A DNA stretch of 57,643 nucleotides from an uncultured Myxococcales bacterium (lineage in GTDB: Bacteria; Myxococcota_A; UBA9042). Under the pieces are notes generated by a model. The model saw only the letters and a list, made by a program, of their open reading frames with translations. It was not told the DNA's origin and searched no databases. A program made the position numbers and the translations under genes. The stretch is taken from positions 1 through 57,643 of the forward strand of contig CAIYWC010000089.1 of NCBI GenBank assembly GCA_903929795.1. The letters are read 5' to 3'. Numbering within the stretch: the stretch's first letter is position 1; each line of letters begins with the position of its first letter. This document shows, piece after piece, positions 1 through 8,875 of this stretch.

Positions 1-172
1 CGTCAAACGACGCGTCATTGGGAATCAGCGTCGGCCACGCCTCGGTCTTGCACGGCACCCAGTTGGCTGCACCCGCGGCACCCGTGCCGTCGTCGACCTC
101 GCACTCAAATGCCGGCAGTGTGCCATCGGTGCCGCCAGCCGACGCTGATTCCCAATGACGCGTCGTTTGACG
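1..172. repeat. Perfect 35-bp inverted repeat around a 102-bp loop at the window edge (fold-back or intragenic inverton)
   Basis: Bases 1-35 are the exact reverse complement of bases 138-172, with bases 36-137 between them. The reverse complement of 1-137 reads, in frame with the gene that continues from base 138, as ...LPAFECEVDDG... ...NWVPCKTEAWPTLIP, which aligns with the FQCLGPDGQDC segment of the paralogue at 2071-4302. So the natural 5' coding sequence lies here in inverted orientation. The left arm begins exactly at base 1, which favours a chimeric contig end. A 102-bp invertible segment inside the gene is the alternative. Confidence 0.85.
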
Positions 173-2019
173 AGACCTGCGCAAGCGCCAAGCACGCGAC
201 CAAGCAGACGATTCGCATCCTGTACCACAAGCCACCCGACAACGGTTCGCGGACGGCGACGCTGACCATCAACCACATCGACACGGTTACGCAGGCGGGC
301 TCGGCGCCGAAGATCACACCGTTTGTCGTGAAGCTGGTGGCGAAAGTCGGCAATCCGACGATCAAGCTGGATCCGGCGACTGACGTCAATTTTGGCACGG
401 TTCCACTGAATCAGGACGCCACGCGCACGGTGACCATCAGCAACCTGGGCGACGGCGATCTGACGATCTCCGCGATAACACTGGCGAAAGTCGCGCCGAA
501 GTTCTTCAGCCTGACCACGGATACGGGCGAGAAATTCGACGGTTCAGCCTCGGCGATCGCGCTGCCGACGCCCTGGACGCTGACGCCGGGTGGCGCCAAG
601 ACGCTCACGGTGATCTTCCACGGGCTGGACTCGGTCGGCCACGGCGCGAACCTGACGTTTTCGTCGAACGACGCGCACAATGCCGAGGCGACCTTGACGA
701 TGGAGGCCAACCAGAAGGTCGCCTGCATCACGATCCTCCCGAATCCATTGCTGAATTGGGGCGGCGTGCTCGTGGGTCAGGCGTCGGTCAAGACGGTCAA
801 GCTGACCAATTGCGGCTCGGAACTGCTCACGCTGAACAATTTCGCGCTGGCCAACGACCCGGACGCGGCGTTCCTGCTGGACCCGACGACCATTCTGCTG
901 GGCCAAGCGCCTGCAGGACCGGCGCCGCTGACGCTGCAGATCAACCAGTCGGTCACGGTGCCGATCACGTGCACGCCGCCGGCAGCGCAGACCGCGCCGT
1001 TCACGGCGAACCTGACGTTCACCGACAACACGCTGACGCCGCAGAAGTCGGTGGCGCTGCAATGCACTGGCGTAACGACGAGTTGCGCGACGCCGCTGAT
1101 CAGCTGCGTCGAGGGTGAGGAAGTGCCGCCCCAGTCGGTGATTCACCTGGACGCGACGGGCTCGCTGGCGCCGCCGGGTAAGACGCTGACGTACAAGTGG
1201 ACCGTGAAGAGCCAGCCGCCGGGCGCGGTGGGGTACACGTTTTCGCCGTCGGATACGGCTTCCAAGGTGTCGTTTGGCACGTCGACCAACACCGCGAATG
1301 GGCCGCAGATTCAGCTGAATGTCGTCGGCGCGTATACGTTTGAGCTGACGGTCAAGGACAGCGACGGCAAGGATGGCTGCGGACCGAACGACTTCACGGT
1401 TCTGGTCAAGCCGGACGCCGGCGTGCACGTGGAGCTGCTGTGGGACACGCCGCAAGATACGGACAAGACGGATGATTCCGGCTCCGATCTGGACCTGCAC
1501 TTCGCGCATCCGGACGCGGAGAAGGCCAACATCTGCACGAACCCGCTGACGCTGTGCGCGGGCAAGCCGTGCGCGTGCCAGATGGATGGCGACGGCGATG
1601 GCGTGCCTGACCCGTGGTTCAACAACCCGTTTGACTGCTATTGGTTCAATCCACAGCCGTTTTGGGGCGATCCGCAGCTGCCGGACGACGATCCGTTCCT
1701 TGCGCTGGACGACACCAACGGTTGGGGCCCGGAGAACCTGAACATGGCGGCACCGGAAAACGTGCAGTACCGCATCGGCGTGCACTATTGGGACGCCCAT
1801 GACTACGGCGATTCAACCGCGACCATCAATGTCTACATCGACGGCGCGCTCATCGGCACGTTTGTGCAGCTGATGCACGAGTGCGACCTGTGGTGGGTCA
1901 AACGGCTCGATTACGCGAACAAGGCGCTCACCGATTTCCCCAACGCCGGCGCCAACGGTAAAGTGACTCCAGCGTACAAGGCGGAGCAATTTGCTGGCCT
2001 TAGCGCCAAGTGCCAGTGA
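109..2019 (+). CDS. Choice-of-anchor D domain surface protein, 5' end disrupted
   Basis: This is a secreted or surface-anchored protein of unknown specific function. From about residue 85 of the open frame it has two ASPM/SPD-2/Hydin-like beta-sandwich repeats (FGTVPLNQDATRTVTISNLG and WGGVLVGQASVKTVKLTNCG), then a PKD-like domain (about 330-425). A C-terminal domain of about 200 residues starts at DLDLHFAHPDA, has a calcium-loop-like DGDGDGVPDPW, and continues through DDTNGWGPENLN and a YRIGVHYW strand. The gene at 2071 has the same architecture, so the two are tandem paralogues. The frame is open to base 1, but bases 1-137 are inverted, so the residues before about base 138 are not the natural N-terminus. 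The true start and signal sequence lie outside the window. The stop is TGA at 2017-2019. Confidence 0.8.
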   Translation: MPAVCHRCRQPTLIPNDASFDETCASAKHATKQTIRILYHKPPDNGSRTATLTINHIDTVTQAGSAPKITPFVVKLVAKVGNPTIKLDPATDVNFGTVPLNQDATRTVTISNLGDGDLTISAITLAKVAPKFFSLTTDTGEKFDGSASAIALPTPWTLTPGGAKTLTVIFHGLDSVGHGANLTFSSNDAHNAEATLTMEANQKVACITILPNPLLNWGGVLVGQASVKTVKLTNCGSELLTLNNFALANDPDAAFLLDPTTILLGQAPAGPAPLTLQINQSVTVPITCTPPAAQTAPFTANLTFTDNTLTPQKSVALQCTGVTTSCATPLISCVEGEEVPPQSVIHLDATGSLAPPGKTLTYKWTVKSQPPGAVGYTFSPSDTASKVSFGTSTNTANGPQIQLNVVGAYTFELTVKDSDGKDGCGPNDFTVLVKPDAGVHVELLWDTPQDTDKTDDSGSDLDLHFAHPDAEKANICTNPLTLCAGKPCACQMDGDGDGVPDPWFNNPFDCYWFNPQPFWGDPQLPDDDPFLALDDTNGWGPENLNMAAPENVQYRIGVHYWDAHDYGDSTATINVYIDGALIGTFVQLMHECDLWWVKRLDYANKALTDFPNAGANGKVTPAYKAEQFAGLSAKCQ

Positions 2020-2070
2020 CAGACCAGCGCTGGCTGCCCAGGCAGTAGCGCGGTCGTTTGGGGGTTCTGC

Positions 2071-4302
2071 ATGGACAATCGGCTCATTGGGACGCTGACA
2101 TTCGGCTTGGCGTTGCTGTGCAGCGCGTGCGGCAACGACGCGGCGGCGACGGCGGGCAGCAACGCGAATTGTGCAGCGGGCGCGCTGTTGGATCGCAGCG
2201 GCAAGTTGGACCTGCGCGATCCGCAAAAGCTGGACGCCAAGGCCACGCCGTACCTGTTGGACGTGTCGGGCGTCGCGACGGGCAAGACCAAGGATCTGCA
2301 GTTCACGATCGCCAACGTCGCGGATCCCAGTCTCGCGGTGCCGATTCTGATCACGGGCATCGACGTCGTGGAGACCGATGAGAATGGCGCGGCGGTCACG
2401 TCCAATCAGTTCCAGTGCCTGGGGCCGGACGGTCAGGACTGCGCGATCTCGGCATTTCCCGCCATGATTCCACAGGGTTTTGACGCCGGATGTGCGCCAA
2501 CAGGCGCCGTGACTGTCGCCACGCCGCTGACCGTGCACTACACGCGGCCACCGGCGGCCAAGACGCGGCACGTCAAGCTATCGATTCACCTCACCGGCGA
2601 CGCGGCGTACGCGACCTCGACGCGCGATGTGTACGTCGACACGTCGTTTGGCACGCCCAAGCTGTCCTGCACGCCGAATCCGGTGGATTTCGGCGTCGTG
2701 GCTCAGGGAGCGTCGCCCGCGCCGATCCAGCTCAATTGCAACAACGTTGGCACCGCGCCGCTGGTCATCTATGAGGTTGATCTGCTGGGCACGTGGTACG
2801 GCGCCGTGGCTTTTGCCAGCCAGACGCTCGTGGTCGGAACGCCGGTGCAGCTGCCTGGCGGGCTGACGGTGGAGGCCGGCGGCAGCCTGGAGATGACGGT
2901 GTCGCTGGATGCGGACAAGGCCTCGCTGGCGCAGGCGGCGACGATGGTGATTACGAGCAATGACCCGGCCAATGGCACTTTGAAGCTGCTGATCAGCGCC
3001 AATTCGACCGGTCCGTGCCTGCAAGTGGCGCCTACGGCCGTGGATCTCGGGCCGGTGGGCCTGGGTCAAAAGGGCACGGCGCAGGTCGCGCTGACCAATT
3101 GCGGCCAGAATCCGCTGAATGTGACGAGCGCGATCATGCAGCTCAGTTCGGACGCGGGGCTGACGGTGTCCGCGCCGGGCGGGCTGTGCGGCACGGACTT
3201 GCCGACGGCGGCCAAGCCGTGGGTGCTGCAGCCCAAGGGCTCCTGTCAGGTCCAGGTCGAGTATGCGCCGCCGGAAGCTGGCGTGACGGCGAACGGCACG
3301 CTGGAGATCGACAGCGACGCGCCAGCCCGGACCGTGCCCGTGACCGCGAAAGGCGTGGCAGTCAGCTGCGGGTCGGCGTGCTTTTCCATGAAGGTAAACA
3401 GCCAGCCAATCGGCAACAGCACCGTGCCCAAGTCGGACATTGAGCTGGACGGGAGCTGTTCGACTGCGGCGCCCGGCCAGACCGTCGGTTCGTGGACGTG
3501 GACCTTGGCCGCGCAGCCACAAGGTTCGTATGCGTCATTTAGCCCCGCCAAGACGGGCAAGGTCGTCCACTTGCAGACCAACGTCGCGGGCACCTACACG
3601 ATCAAGCTGGACACCGTCGATGGCGCAGGTGCGCCGGGCTGCCAGTCCAAGACCATTGATTTGATTGTGGTTCCTGATGACAAGCTGCACGTCGAGCTGA
3701 CCTGGACGACGGCGGGTGATCCGAATCCGACCGACACGCTGGGCACAGACATGGACCTACACCTGGCGCACCCGAACGCGATCAAGGCCAATATGCCGGA
3801 TGCCGACAAGAATGGCGTGCCGGATCCTTGGGGCAATCTGTGCGATTGCTTCGTGAACAATCCCGTGACCACCTGGGGCGCCGATCCGAGCATCAACAGC
3901 GCCATCAATGATCTGGACGACACGGACGGTTGGGGTCCGGAGAACACCAACATCAACACGCCGGAGACCGGGCTGACGTATGCAATCGGCGTGCGCTACT
4001 GGTTTGACAAGCCGACGGACGCCAAGACCGGCAAAGTGCCGATTGACCCGTCAACCGGCAAGCCATACGCCAGCATGGGCCCGTCGATCCCGCGTATTCG
4101 CGTGTACTTGGACGCGAACGCCACGCCGGCGTTCGACACGCAAAGCAAAGGCCCGTCGATGGTCATGGGCGACATGTGGTGCGTGACCGAAGTGACGTGG
4201 CACACCAACGCGTTCGCGCCATGCAAGGGCGCTGATGCCAATGGCAATTTGCTGACGCCGCTTTACCCGGTCTATCCGCAGGTTCTTGCGCCCTGTAACT
4301 GA
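2071..4302 (+). CDS. Choice-of-anchor D domain lipoprotein
   Basis: This is a 743-residue predicted lipoprotein: a short hydrophobic signal ends in the lipobox LCSAC within the first 20 residues, so the mature protein should be lipidated at that Cys. It has two choice-of-anchor D/Hydin-like repeats (FGVVAQGASPAPIQLNCNN near residue 200 and LGPVGLGQKGTAQVALTNCG near 325), a PKD-like domain (about 430-530), and the C-terminal DMDLHLAHPNA domain with DADKNGVPDPW and DDTDGWGPENTN. The start is ATG with a G-rich Shine-Dalgarno (GGGGG about 7 bases upstream). It follows its paralogue by 51 bp and is probably co-transcribed with it. Its role is unknown; surface adhesion or scaffolding is a guess from the fold. 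Confidence 0.9.
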   Translation: MDNRLIGTLTFGLALLCSACGNDAAATAGSNANCAAGALLDRSGKLDLRDPQKLDAKATPYLLDVSGVATGKTKDLQFTIANVADPSLAVPILITGIDVVETDENGAAVTSNQFQCLGPDGQDCAISAFPAMIPQGFDAGCAPTGAVTVATPLTVHYTRPPAAKTRHVKLSIHLTGDAAYATSTRDVYVDTSFGTPKLSCTPNPVDFGVVAQGASPAPIQLNCNNVGTAPLVIYEVDLLGTWYGAVAFASQTLVVGTPVQLPGGLTVEAGGSLEMTVSLDADKASLAQAATMVITSNDPANGTLKLLISANSTGPCLQVAPTAVDLGPVGLGQKGTAQVALTNCGQNPLNVTSAIMQLSSDAGLTVSAPGGLCGTDLPTAAKPWVLQPKGSCQVQVEYAPPEAGVTANGTLEIDSDAPARTVPVTAKGVAVSCGSACFSMKVNSQPIGNSTVPKSDIELDGSCSTAAPGQTVGSWTWTLAAQPQGSYASFSPAKTGKVVHLQTNVAGTYTIKLDTVDGAGAPGCQSKTIDLIVVPDDKLHVELTWTTAGDPNPTDTLGTDMDLHLAHPNAIKANMPDADKNGVPDPWGNLCDCFVNNPVTTWGADPSINSAINDLDDTDGWGPENTNINTPETGLTYAIGVRYWFDKPTDAKTGKVPIDPSTGKPYASMGPSIPRIRVYLDANATPAFDTQSKGPSMVMGDMWCVTEVTWHTNAFAPCKGADANGNLLTPLYPVYPQVLAPCN

Positions 4303-4657
4303 GTGCGGCAACGGCCGCGGCGAAAAAGCATGCGTCAAAGATCACTAAGCTCTTGACCACGCATGGGAAGTCGGCTAGATTCCGCCGCGCTGTCGCACCC
4401 CGCATTGGTCGCGGTGGCTTGCGCTCCGAACCAGTTTTCCCACCCCGGCCTGTGTCAGGTCGCTCGCGAAAAGGTCAATCCATTGCCCAGTGACAGTGCC
4501 GGTGTTTCACGTCAATTGCGTGGGACAGCAGCCTTGGAATGAACGCTCTGAGAAACGCCAATTCGTCGCGCGGTCATCGTCGAAAGTACGCAAAATCCTT
4601 CGCCGTTCACGCACAGGCCCCTACCGCCGTCCAGGCAGAAACAATGAGGCATAAGTC
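4303..4657. other. Intergenic region carrying the promoter and leader of the HU gene
   Basis: This 355-bp gap separates the anchor-D lipoprotein from the HU-family gene. It contains a sigma-70-like promoter at 4353-4381 and then about 270 bases of leader before the HU start. I see no tRNA, no convincing ORF and no strong intrinsic terminator. Confidence 0.5.
4353..4381 (+). promoter_or_regulatory. Sigma-70-type promoter for the HU gene
   Basis: TTGACC (4353-4358), a 17-bp spacer and TAGATT (4376-4381). The match to TTGACA-N17-TATAAT is good. Transcription would begin near 4388, leaving a leader of about 270 nt before the HU start. Confidence 0.55.
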
Positions 4658-4936
4658 ATGACCAAGTCCGACCTGATCGAAGCCGTCGCCGCCAAAGGTT
4701 CCTTGACCAAGGACAAGGCGAGCATCGTCGTCAACTCGATTTTCGACCTGATGGTCGACGCGCTCAAGAAGGGCGACCGCATCGAGATCCGTAATTTCGG
4801 CAACTTCACCGTGCGCAAATACCCGGCGTACACGGGCCGCAATCCCAAGACTGGCAAGCCGGTCAAGGTCGGCGAGAAGAGCATGCCGTTCTTCAAAGTC
4901 GGCCTCGGCCTGAAGGCGAAAGTCGACAAGAAGTAA
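4658..4936 (+). CDS. HU/IHF-family DNA-binding protein
   Basis: This 92-residue protein has the normal length for the family. The start [14 protein letters not shown], the central [20 protein letters not shown] and the [12 protein letters not shown] arm with its DNA-intercalating proline are diagnostic of HU/IHF nucleoid proteins, which bend DNA as homo- or heterodimers. The ATG is preceded by GAGG (ATGAGGCATAAGTC-ATG). The sequence does not by itself separate HU from an IHF subunit. It is transcribed alone from the promoter at 4353, since the next gene starts 169 bp downstream. Confidence 0.95.
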   Translation: MTKSDLIEAVAAKGSLTKDKASIVVNSIFDLMVDALKKGDRIEIRNFGNFTVRKYPAYTGRNPKTGKPVKVGEKSMPFFKVGLGLKAKVDKK

Positions 4937-5105
4937 GCGAAAGGCGATCCAGCAATGGTTTCGCCCTGTGAATTCGCGTTTGTGGCATGGCCGTTCGGGG
5001 CGCTTTTGCGGCGTTTCGGGCGGCCGTGTCATTTCACGGCCTTGGGCCGCGCTGTGGCAGCCATTCGGCGCCCGTCGCCGCGGCCGCGCCCCCCTCGAGG
5101 TTCCC

Positions 5106-6476
5106 ATGCCCAGTCCCCACCTCCCCATCGCCCTGCCCGACCTGCCGATCGCGACGGTCGCCGCGATCGCGCCCTTTGACGGCCAACGCGTGCAGGTCCG
5201 CGGTTGGCTCTACAGCCGCCGCTCGAAAGGCAAGCTCCATTTTCTGCAAGTCCGTGACGGCACAGGGATTATTCAAGCGGTGATGTTCAAGGGCGACGTC
5301 GACGAAGCGACCTTTGCGTGCGCCGACCACCTGAGCCAGGAGACCTCGATCCTCGTGTCCGGCACTGTGCGCCGCGATGAACGCGCGCCCAGCGGCTACG
5401 AGCTGGCCGCGGATGGCTTGACCGTTGTCCAAGCCTCGGCCGCCGACTATCCGATTTCGCCCAAAGAGCACGGCGTAGCTTTCCTGATGGATCACAGGCA
5501 CTTGTGGCTGCGATCGCGCCGCCAGCACGCGATCCTGCGGGTGCGCGCGCGCATCGTGAAGTCCATCCGCGACTTCTTTGACAGCAACGGCTACCTCCTC
5601 CTGGACACACCAATCTTTACGCCGGCGGCGTGCGAAGGCACGTCGACGCTGTTTGAGACCGAATACCATGGCCAAAAGGCGTACCTGAGCCAATCCGGCC
5701 AGCTGTACAACGAGGCGAACGCCATGGCGTTTGGCAAAGTCTACACGTTTGGCCCGACGTTTCGTGCGGAAAAGTCCAAGACTCGCCGGCACTTGACCGA
5801 GTTTTGGATGGTCGAGCCTGAAGCCGCCTATCTGAATCTGGACGGCGTGATGGATCTGGCGGAAGGCCTGATGACCACGATCGCCGCCGACGTGCTGCGC
5901 GATTGTGGCGCGGAGCTGGACACGATCGACGCAATCCGCAGCGAGGTCGAGGAGCAAAAGCAGCTCAAGCCACGGCGCGAGGCGCTGGCGCTCATCCAGG
6001 CGCCGTTTCCGCGCATCGACTATGCGGACGCGGTGGCGATGCTGCACACGCTCGGCAGCGACATGCCGTACGGCGACGATCTGGGCGCGGACGACGAGAC
6101 GATCCTGACGCAGCAATTTGCGACGCCGATCTTCGTTACCCGCTATCCTGCTGAAGTGAAGGCGTTTTACATGAAGCGCGATCCCGATCGGCCCGATCGC
6201 GCTTTGTGCGTGGACATGCTGGCACCGGAAGGCTACGGCGAAGTCATTGGCGGCGGCCAGCGGGAAGACGACCATGACACGCTGCTGGCGGCGATCAACA
6301 AGCACCAGCTGCCCGTGGAAGCCTTTGATTGGTATCTGGATTTGCGCAAGTATGGCTCCGTGCCCCACGGCGGTTTTGGCCTGGGCCTGGAGCGGACAGT
6401 CGCGTGGGTGTGTGGGCTGCCGCACGTGCGCGAGACGATCCCTTTTGCCCGCCTGATGGATCGGCTTCGCCCGTAA
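5106..6476 (+). CDS. asnS: Asparaginyl-tRNA synthetase
   Basis: This class IIb aminoacyl-tRNA synthetase charges tRNA-Asn in the cytoplasm. The 456-residue product has an N-terminal OB-fold anticodon-binding domain ([20 protein letters not shown] at about 31-50) and a catalytic domain with motif 2 ([20 protein letters not shown]) and motif 3 ([13 protein letters not shown] near the C-terminus). [15 protein letters not shown] is typical of AsnRS rather than AspRS. I chose the ATG at 5106 because it has GAGG 7 bases upstream and gives the usual length; the frame stays open further upstream, to 4968, without homology. The gene lies between HU and a PP2C phosphatase. Confidence 0.95.
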   Translation: MPSPHLPIALPDLPIATVAAIAPFDGQRVQVRGWLYSRRSKGKLHFLQVRDGTGIIQAVMFKGDVDEATFACADHLSQETSILVSGTVRRDERAPSGYELAADGLTVVQASAADYPISPKEHGVAFLMDHRHLWLRSRRQHAILRVRARIVKSIRDFFDSNGYLLLDTPIFTPAACEGTSTLFETEYHGQKAYLSQSGQLYNEANAMAFGKVYTFGPTFRAEKSKTRRHLTEFWMVEPEAAYLNLDGVMDLAEGLMTTIAADVLRDCGAELDTIDAIRSEVEEQKQLKPRREALALIQAPFPRIDYADAVAMLHTLGSDMPYGDDLGADDETILTQQFATPIFVTRYPAEVKAFYMKRDPDRPDRALCVDMLAPEGYGEVIGGGQREDDHDTLLAAINKHQLPVEAFDWYLDLRKYGSVPHGGFGLGLERTVAWVCGLPHVRETIPFARLMDRLRP

Positions 6477-6500
6477 GATCGCCGCGGGACAGTCCGCCGT

Positions 6501-6529
6501 TTGACACACTTCGCCGGTCAAGCTAGCTT
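6501..6529 (+). promoter_or_regulatory. Sigma-70-type promoter for the PP2C gene
   Basis: Perfect -35 TTGACA (6501-6506), a 17-bp spacer and -10 TAGCTT (6524-6529), 74 bp upstream of the phosphatase start. Confidence 0.6.
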
Positions 6530-6603
6530 CGCCGCAATCATGCGGCTCAGGTCAGCGGCGTCCTGAGTCGACGCACTTTCCCGCAACCGCACAACAGGAT
6601 CTG

Positions 6604-7545
6604 ATGCCGAAGAAGGCAGCGCCAACTGAGCCAACCAACGCGGTCGATGCCGCGGCGGTGTCCACGCGTCCCGCGCGCGAGGCGATGGTGCGCGAAGTTT
6701 TCGGCCTGACCGACGTGGGCTTGGTCCGCGACGGCAACGAAGACGCGCTGCTGCTGCTGGATGACGAGAGCCTTTACGTCGTCGCCGACGGCATGGGCGG
6801 CCACAGCGCGGGGGAAGTGGCCTCTGCCTATACCGTGGAAGCGCTGCGGGATTTCTATGAGAACCCCGACTTTACTGCGCGGATCCAGCGCTATTGGCGG
6901 CGGCTCAAGCGCAAAGGCGAGACTGGCCTCGATCGGAGCGCGCAGAGCTTGCGGCTGCGCAAGGCGGCCGAACGGGCCAACCTGACGGTCTACACGATGG
7001 CCCAAACCCACGAACAGCTGCGCGACATGGGCACGACGCTCGTGGCCACCAGCTTCGTTGGCAACCGCGTGTACGTGGCGAACGTGGGCGACAGCCGTGT
7101 CTACCGGCTGCGCGGCCGCAAGCTGACGCAGCTGACTGAAGATCACTCGCTGCTGAACGAATACATCCGGATGAACCTTTTGCAGCCCGACGGGATCGAG
7201 AACTTCCCGTACCGCAACGTGATTGTTCGCGCGCTGGGCCTGCAAGAGGCCGTCGTCGTGGACATTACGGTCGCGAGCGTGCGCCCGGGCGATCAGTTCC
7301 TGTTGGCGAGTGACGGGCTGACCGACCTGGTGCGCGATCCTGACATCCGCGACATCATGCTCGGCGCGCCGACCGCGGAGGTGGCCTGCTATCGGCTGGT
7401 CGAGGCCGCGAAGCTGCGCGGTGGCCACGACAACATCACGACCGTGCTCATTCGCACGCATTCCGCGGATTGGCAGCCCACGCATTCGCCGCTGCCGCCG
7501 CCGCCACCGCCGCCCGATTTTCCGCCGCCGCTGCCGACGAACTGA
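6604..7545 (+). CDS. PP2C-family Ser/Thr protein phosphatase (Stp type)
   Basis: This metal-dependent phosphatase of 313 residues reverses Ser/Thr phosphorylation, with Mg/Mn held by acidic residues. Visible motifs are RDGNED (42-47), DGMGGH (62-67), a GTTLV strand, VGDSRVYRLR, LTEDHS and, near the end, GGHDNITTVL with the last metal-binding Asp. A proline-rich tail (LPPPPPPPDFPPPLP) follows the domain and may be a docking segment. The start has AGGA 7-10 bases upstream. It could oppose the Ser/Thr kinase at 45859, but the two are far apart and that pairing is only an inference. Confidence 0.92.
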   Translation: MPKKAAPTEPTNAVDAAAVSTRPAREAMVREVFGLTDVGLVRDGNEDALLLLDDESLYVVADGMGGHSAGEVASAYTVEALRDFYENPDFTARIQRYWRRLKRKGETGLDRSAQSLRLRKAAERANLTVYTMAQTHEQLRDMGTTLVATSFVGNRVYVANVGDSRVYRLRGRKLTQLTEDHSLLNEYIRMNLLQPDGIENFPYRNVIVRALGLQEAVVVDITVASVRPGDQFLLASDGLTDLVRDPDIRDIMLGAPTAEVACYRLVEAAKLRGGHDNITTVLIRTHSADWQPTHSPLPPPPPPPDFPPPLPTN

Positions 7546-7605
7546 GCGCAGATTCAAGGCAGCCGTGTCCGCATTTCCCACCATTGCAGTCAAGTCGAGG
7601 GTCTG

Positions 7606-8637
7606 ATGACGCGTCGTTACAAAGTCGCCGTTTTGGGCGCGACCGGAGCCGTGGGTCGCGAAATGCTGGCCGTGCTCGATGAGCAGCGGTTTTTGGCGAG
7701 CGAAGTGATCGCGCTGGCGTCGTCGCGGTCGGTCGGCGAGGAAGTCGACTTCGGCAACCGCAAGCTCAAGGTGCGGCTGGCCGAACCGGCGGCTTTTGAC
7801 GGCGTGGACATCGTGCTCGCGTCCGCGGGCTCCAGCGTCTCCAAGCTGCTGCTCCCCGAAGCCGTGCGCCGCGGCGCGCTCTGCATCGACAATTCCTCGG
7901 CATTTCGCATGGATCCGGACGTGCCGCTGATCGTCCCGGAGGTCAATCCAGAGGCGATGGCGGGGCACAAAGGCTTGGTTGCGAACCCAAATTGCTCCAC
8001 GATTCAGATGGTTGTGGCGATCAAGCCGCTTCACGATGCCGCGCGGATCGCGCGGATCGTGGTCTCGACGTACCAGTCGGTCTCCGGCGCCGGCAAGAAA
8101 GGCATCGACGAGCTGTCCAACCAGACTATTTCACTGCTGAATCAGCGGCCATTTGACGTCACCGTGCACCACGCGCGCATCGCGTTCAACACGATCCCGC
8201 ACATCGGCACGTTCATGGACAACGGCTACACGGACGAGGAATGGAAGCTCGTGCGCGAAACCCGCAAAATTCTTGGCGAACCTGAGCTCCGCGTGTGCCC
8301 AACGTGCGTGCGCGTGCCGGTTTTTGCCGGTCATTCCGAGTCGATCGCCCTGGAATTCGAGCGGCCGATGTCTGCCGCGCAGGCGCGCGCGATTCTGGAA
8401 GCCGCGCCGGGCGTGACGGTGGTGGATGATCCGGCAGAAAAGCGTTACCCGATGCCGATGGACTGCGCCGAAAAGGACGACGTGTTCGTGGGCCGAATCC
8501 GCGAGGACCTGAGCGTGCCACACGGGCTGTGCCTGTGGGTCGTCGCGGACAACTTGCGCAAGGGCGCGGCGACCAACGCGGTGCAGATCGCGCAGTTGGC
8601 CGTCGCGCGCGGCTGGGTGCACGGCGCGCCGCACTGA
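7606..8637 (+). CDS. asd: Aspartate-semialdehyde dehydrogenase
   Basis: This enzyme catalyses NADPH-dependent reduction of L-aspartyl-4-phosphate to the semialdehyde, the branch point to lysine, diaminopimelate, threonine and methionine. The 343-residue product has the family length. It opens with the Rossmann motif VAVLGATGAVGREML, has the catalytic Cys in NPNCS (Cys130), and a dimerisation domain with SVSGAGKKGIDEL and the conserved His in VPVFAGHSESI. The ATG has GAGG upstream. The gap to the PP2C gene is 60 bp, so co-transcription is possible. Confidence 0.95.
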   Translation: MTRRYKVAVLGATGAVGREMLAVLDEQRFLASEVIALASSRSVGEEVDFGNRKLKVRLAEPAAFDGVDIVLASAGSSVSKLLLPEAVRRGALCIDNSSAFRMDPDVPLIVPEVNPEAMAGHKGLVANPNCSTIQMVVAIKPLHDAARIARIVVSTYQSVSGAGKKGIDELSNQTISLLNQRPFDVTVHHARIAFNTIPHIGTFMDNGYTDEEWKLVRETRKILGEPELRVCPTCVRVPVFAGHSESIALEFERPMSAAQARAILEAAPGVTVVDDPAEKRYPMPMDCAEKDDVFVGRIREDLSVPHGLCLWVVADNLRKGAATNAVQIAQLAVARGWVHGAPH

Positions 8638-8808
8638 CGGCCGGGAACTTCGATCGGCGCGAAGGCGCGTTGGCGCCAGACCCGCGCGAATTTGCCAGAA
8701 TGGCACGCCGGCGCGCAGAGCAGGCTGCATGTGTGCCGCCGCGGCAGTAGCGACAACCGGGGCGCGCGGCCAACTTCAAGTGTCTACACGGTAAAGCTGC
8801 GTGGCGAA

Positions 8809-8825
8809 TTGGCACGGACTGTGCA
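8809..8825 (+). promoter_or_regulatory. Sigma-54 (RpoN) promoter candidate
   Basis: TTGGCACGGACTGTGCA matches the -24/-12 consensus TTGGCACG-N4-TTGCA with one mismatch. The invariant GG (8811-8812) and GC (8823-8824) are separated by exactly 10 bases. It sits 51 bases before the ATG at 8876, and this is why I reject the in-frame GTG at 8801, which lies upstream of the predicted transcript start. Confidence 0.65.
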
Positions 8826-8875
8826 TGATACACGAGATGGTGCAGAGGACCGCGCACCCGGCGAGAAGCGAGACG

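Noticed and set aside
8801..8875. In-frame GTG at 8801 as the start of the barrel-fusion protein
   Set aside because: It lies at the sigma-54 site, upstream of the predicted transcript start, and would put 25 residues before the signal peptide.
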